Source: Polaribacter sp.
Lineage (GTDB): Bacteria > Bacteroidota > Bacteroidia > Flavobacteriales > Flavobacteriaceae
Reading direction: 5' to 3'
Length of the DNA stretch: 47,967 nucleotides
Assembly: GCA_018608545.1 (NCBI GenBank)
Contig: JABAZI010000071.1
Span: 48,254 to 96,220, forward strand
Shown: positions 47,573 to 47,967 of the stretch, in pieces
Numbering within the stretch: the first letter of the stretch is position 1
Layout: each line of letters begins with the position of its first letter
Notes under the pieces: model-generated
The model's input: only the letters and a program-made list of their open reading frames with translations
The model's database searches: none
Told to the model about the DNA's origin: nothing
Program-made: the position numbers and the translations under genes

Positions 47573-47967
47573 ATGAACAAAGCAATTATATCCCTAGCAG
47601 TATTATCGTCACTTTTCGTCTCTTGCGATAATGAATCAAATGTAAATATCGAAAAACAGGTTGAAGTTCCAGATACATATGTATTTACTAGAGGTGGTGA
47701 ATCTACTGTCAGCTATGTAGGGCAAACAACAAGATTAGAGATGACAGCATCTTTAATGGAAAAATTAAATACCGAAAATGTTTCTTCATCAAGTCTCTTA
47801 ACCATGTTTAATGAAGGGACTGGATTTAGTGATGCTGCACTTAACTCATCTGGAAAAAAATTAGGAAACAAAACGGCTGCATATGGAGATGCATCTGTTC
47901 AACCAAAAATTGAAGGATTTTTAACCGAATATGCAGAAGATGTTTCAACTAACTTTAGTACTGATGC
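47573..47967 (+). CDS. DUF4856-like lipoprotein (3' end cut by window edge)
   Basis: MNKAIISLAVLSSLFVSCDNESNVNIEKQVEVPDTYVFTRGGESTVSYVGQTTRLEMTASLMEKLN..., open to the window end. Family recalled from the PDTYVFTR...STVSYxGQTTRL pattern. Confidence 0.8.
   Translation, partial: MNKAIISLAVLSSLFVSCDNESNVNIEKQVEVPDTYVFTRGGESTVSYVGQTTRLEMTASLMEKLNTENVSSSSLLTMFNEGTGFSDAALNSSGKKLGNKTAAYGDASVQPKIEGFLTEYAEDVSTNFSTD

Noticed and set aside
1-47967. Search for CRISPR arrays, rRNA, tRNA genes, insertion sequences and prophage genes
   Set aside because: No periodic spacer-repeat array, transposase/integrase-like ORF or recognisable RNA gene was found by eye; a tRNAscan/Infernal run would be needed to exclude small RNAs.

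Overview
AT-rich chromosomal window with the gene content, lipoprotein signals and promoter style (-7 TAnnTTTG) of a marine Flavobacteriaceae (Bacteroidota); genus not determined. I support 47 protein-coding genes, two of them truncated by the window edges. No rRNA, tRNA, CRISPR array, transposase or prophage was recognised. Most of the window is conserved core genome: purB, mnmA, csp, mtaB, two rhomboids, mutL, ribH, recF with a DUF721/DciA gene, ndk, nrnA, gldI with two further PPIases, pheT, lipA, murB, valS, and an FAD/Fe-S oxidoreductase. No classic defence island or biosynthetic cluster is visible. The parts most worth follow-up are: (1) a probable metal-acquisition locus (Asp/His-rich lipoprotein, ZnuD-like TonB receptor, small HEH/HIH protein ending in RGPP); (2) a tightly packed operon of three lipoproteins (YHYH-domain, MORN-repeat, SCO1/SenC); (3) an Nramp-family transporter in which DPGN is replaced by GVSH and MPH by MPA; (4) three consecutive prolyl isomerase genes, the last a cyclophilin-FKBP fusion; (5) a 5'-nucleotidase-like lipoprotein with DxH changed to DVY; (6) regulatory structures, including a near-leaderless HMG-CoA-lyase-like gene, a hairpin in the csp leader, a 16-bp palindrome between ndk and nrnA, and alternative hairpins 3' of ribH. 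All calls come from reading the sequence and from recalled family knowledge; no database search was run.
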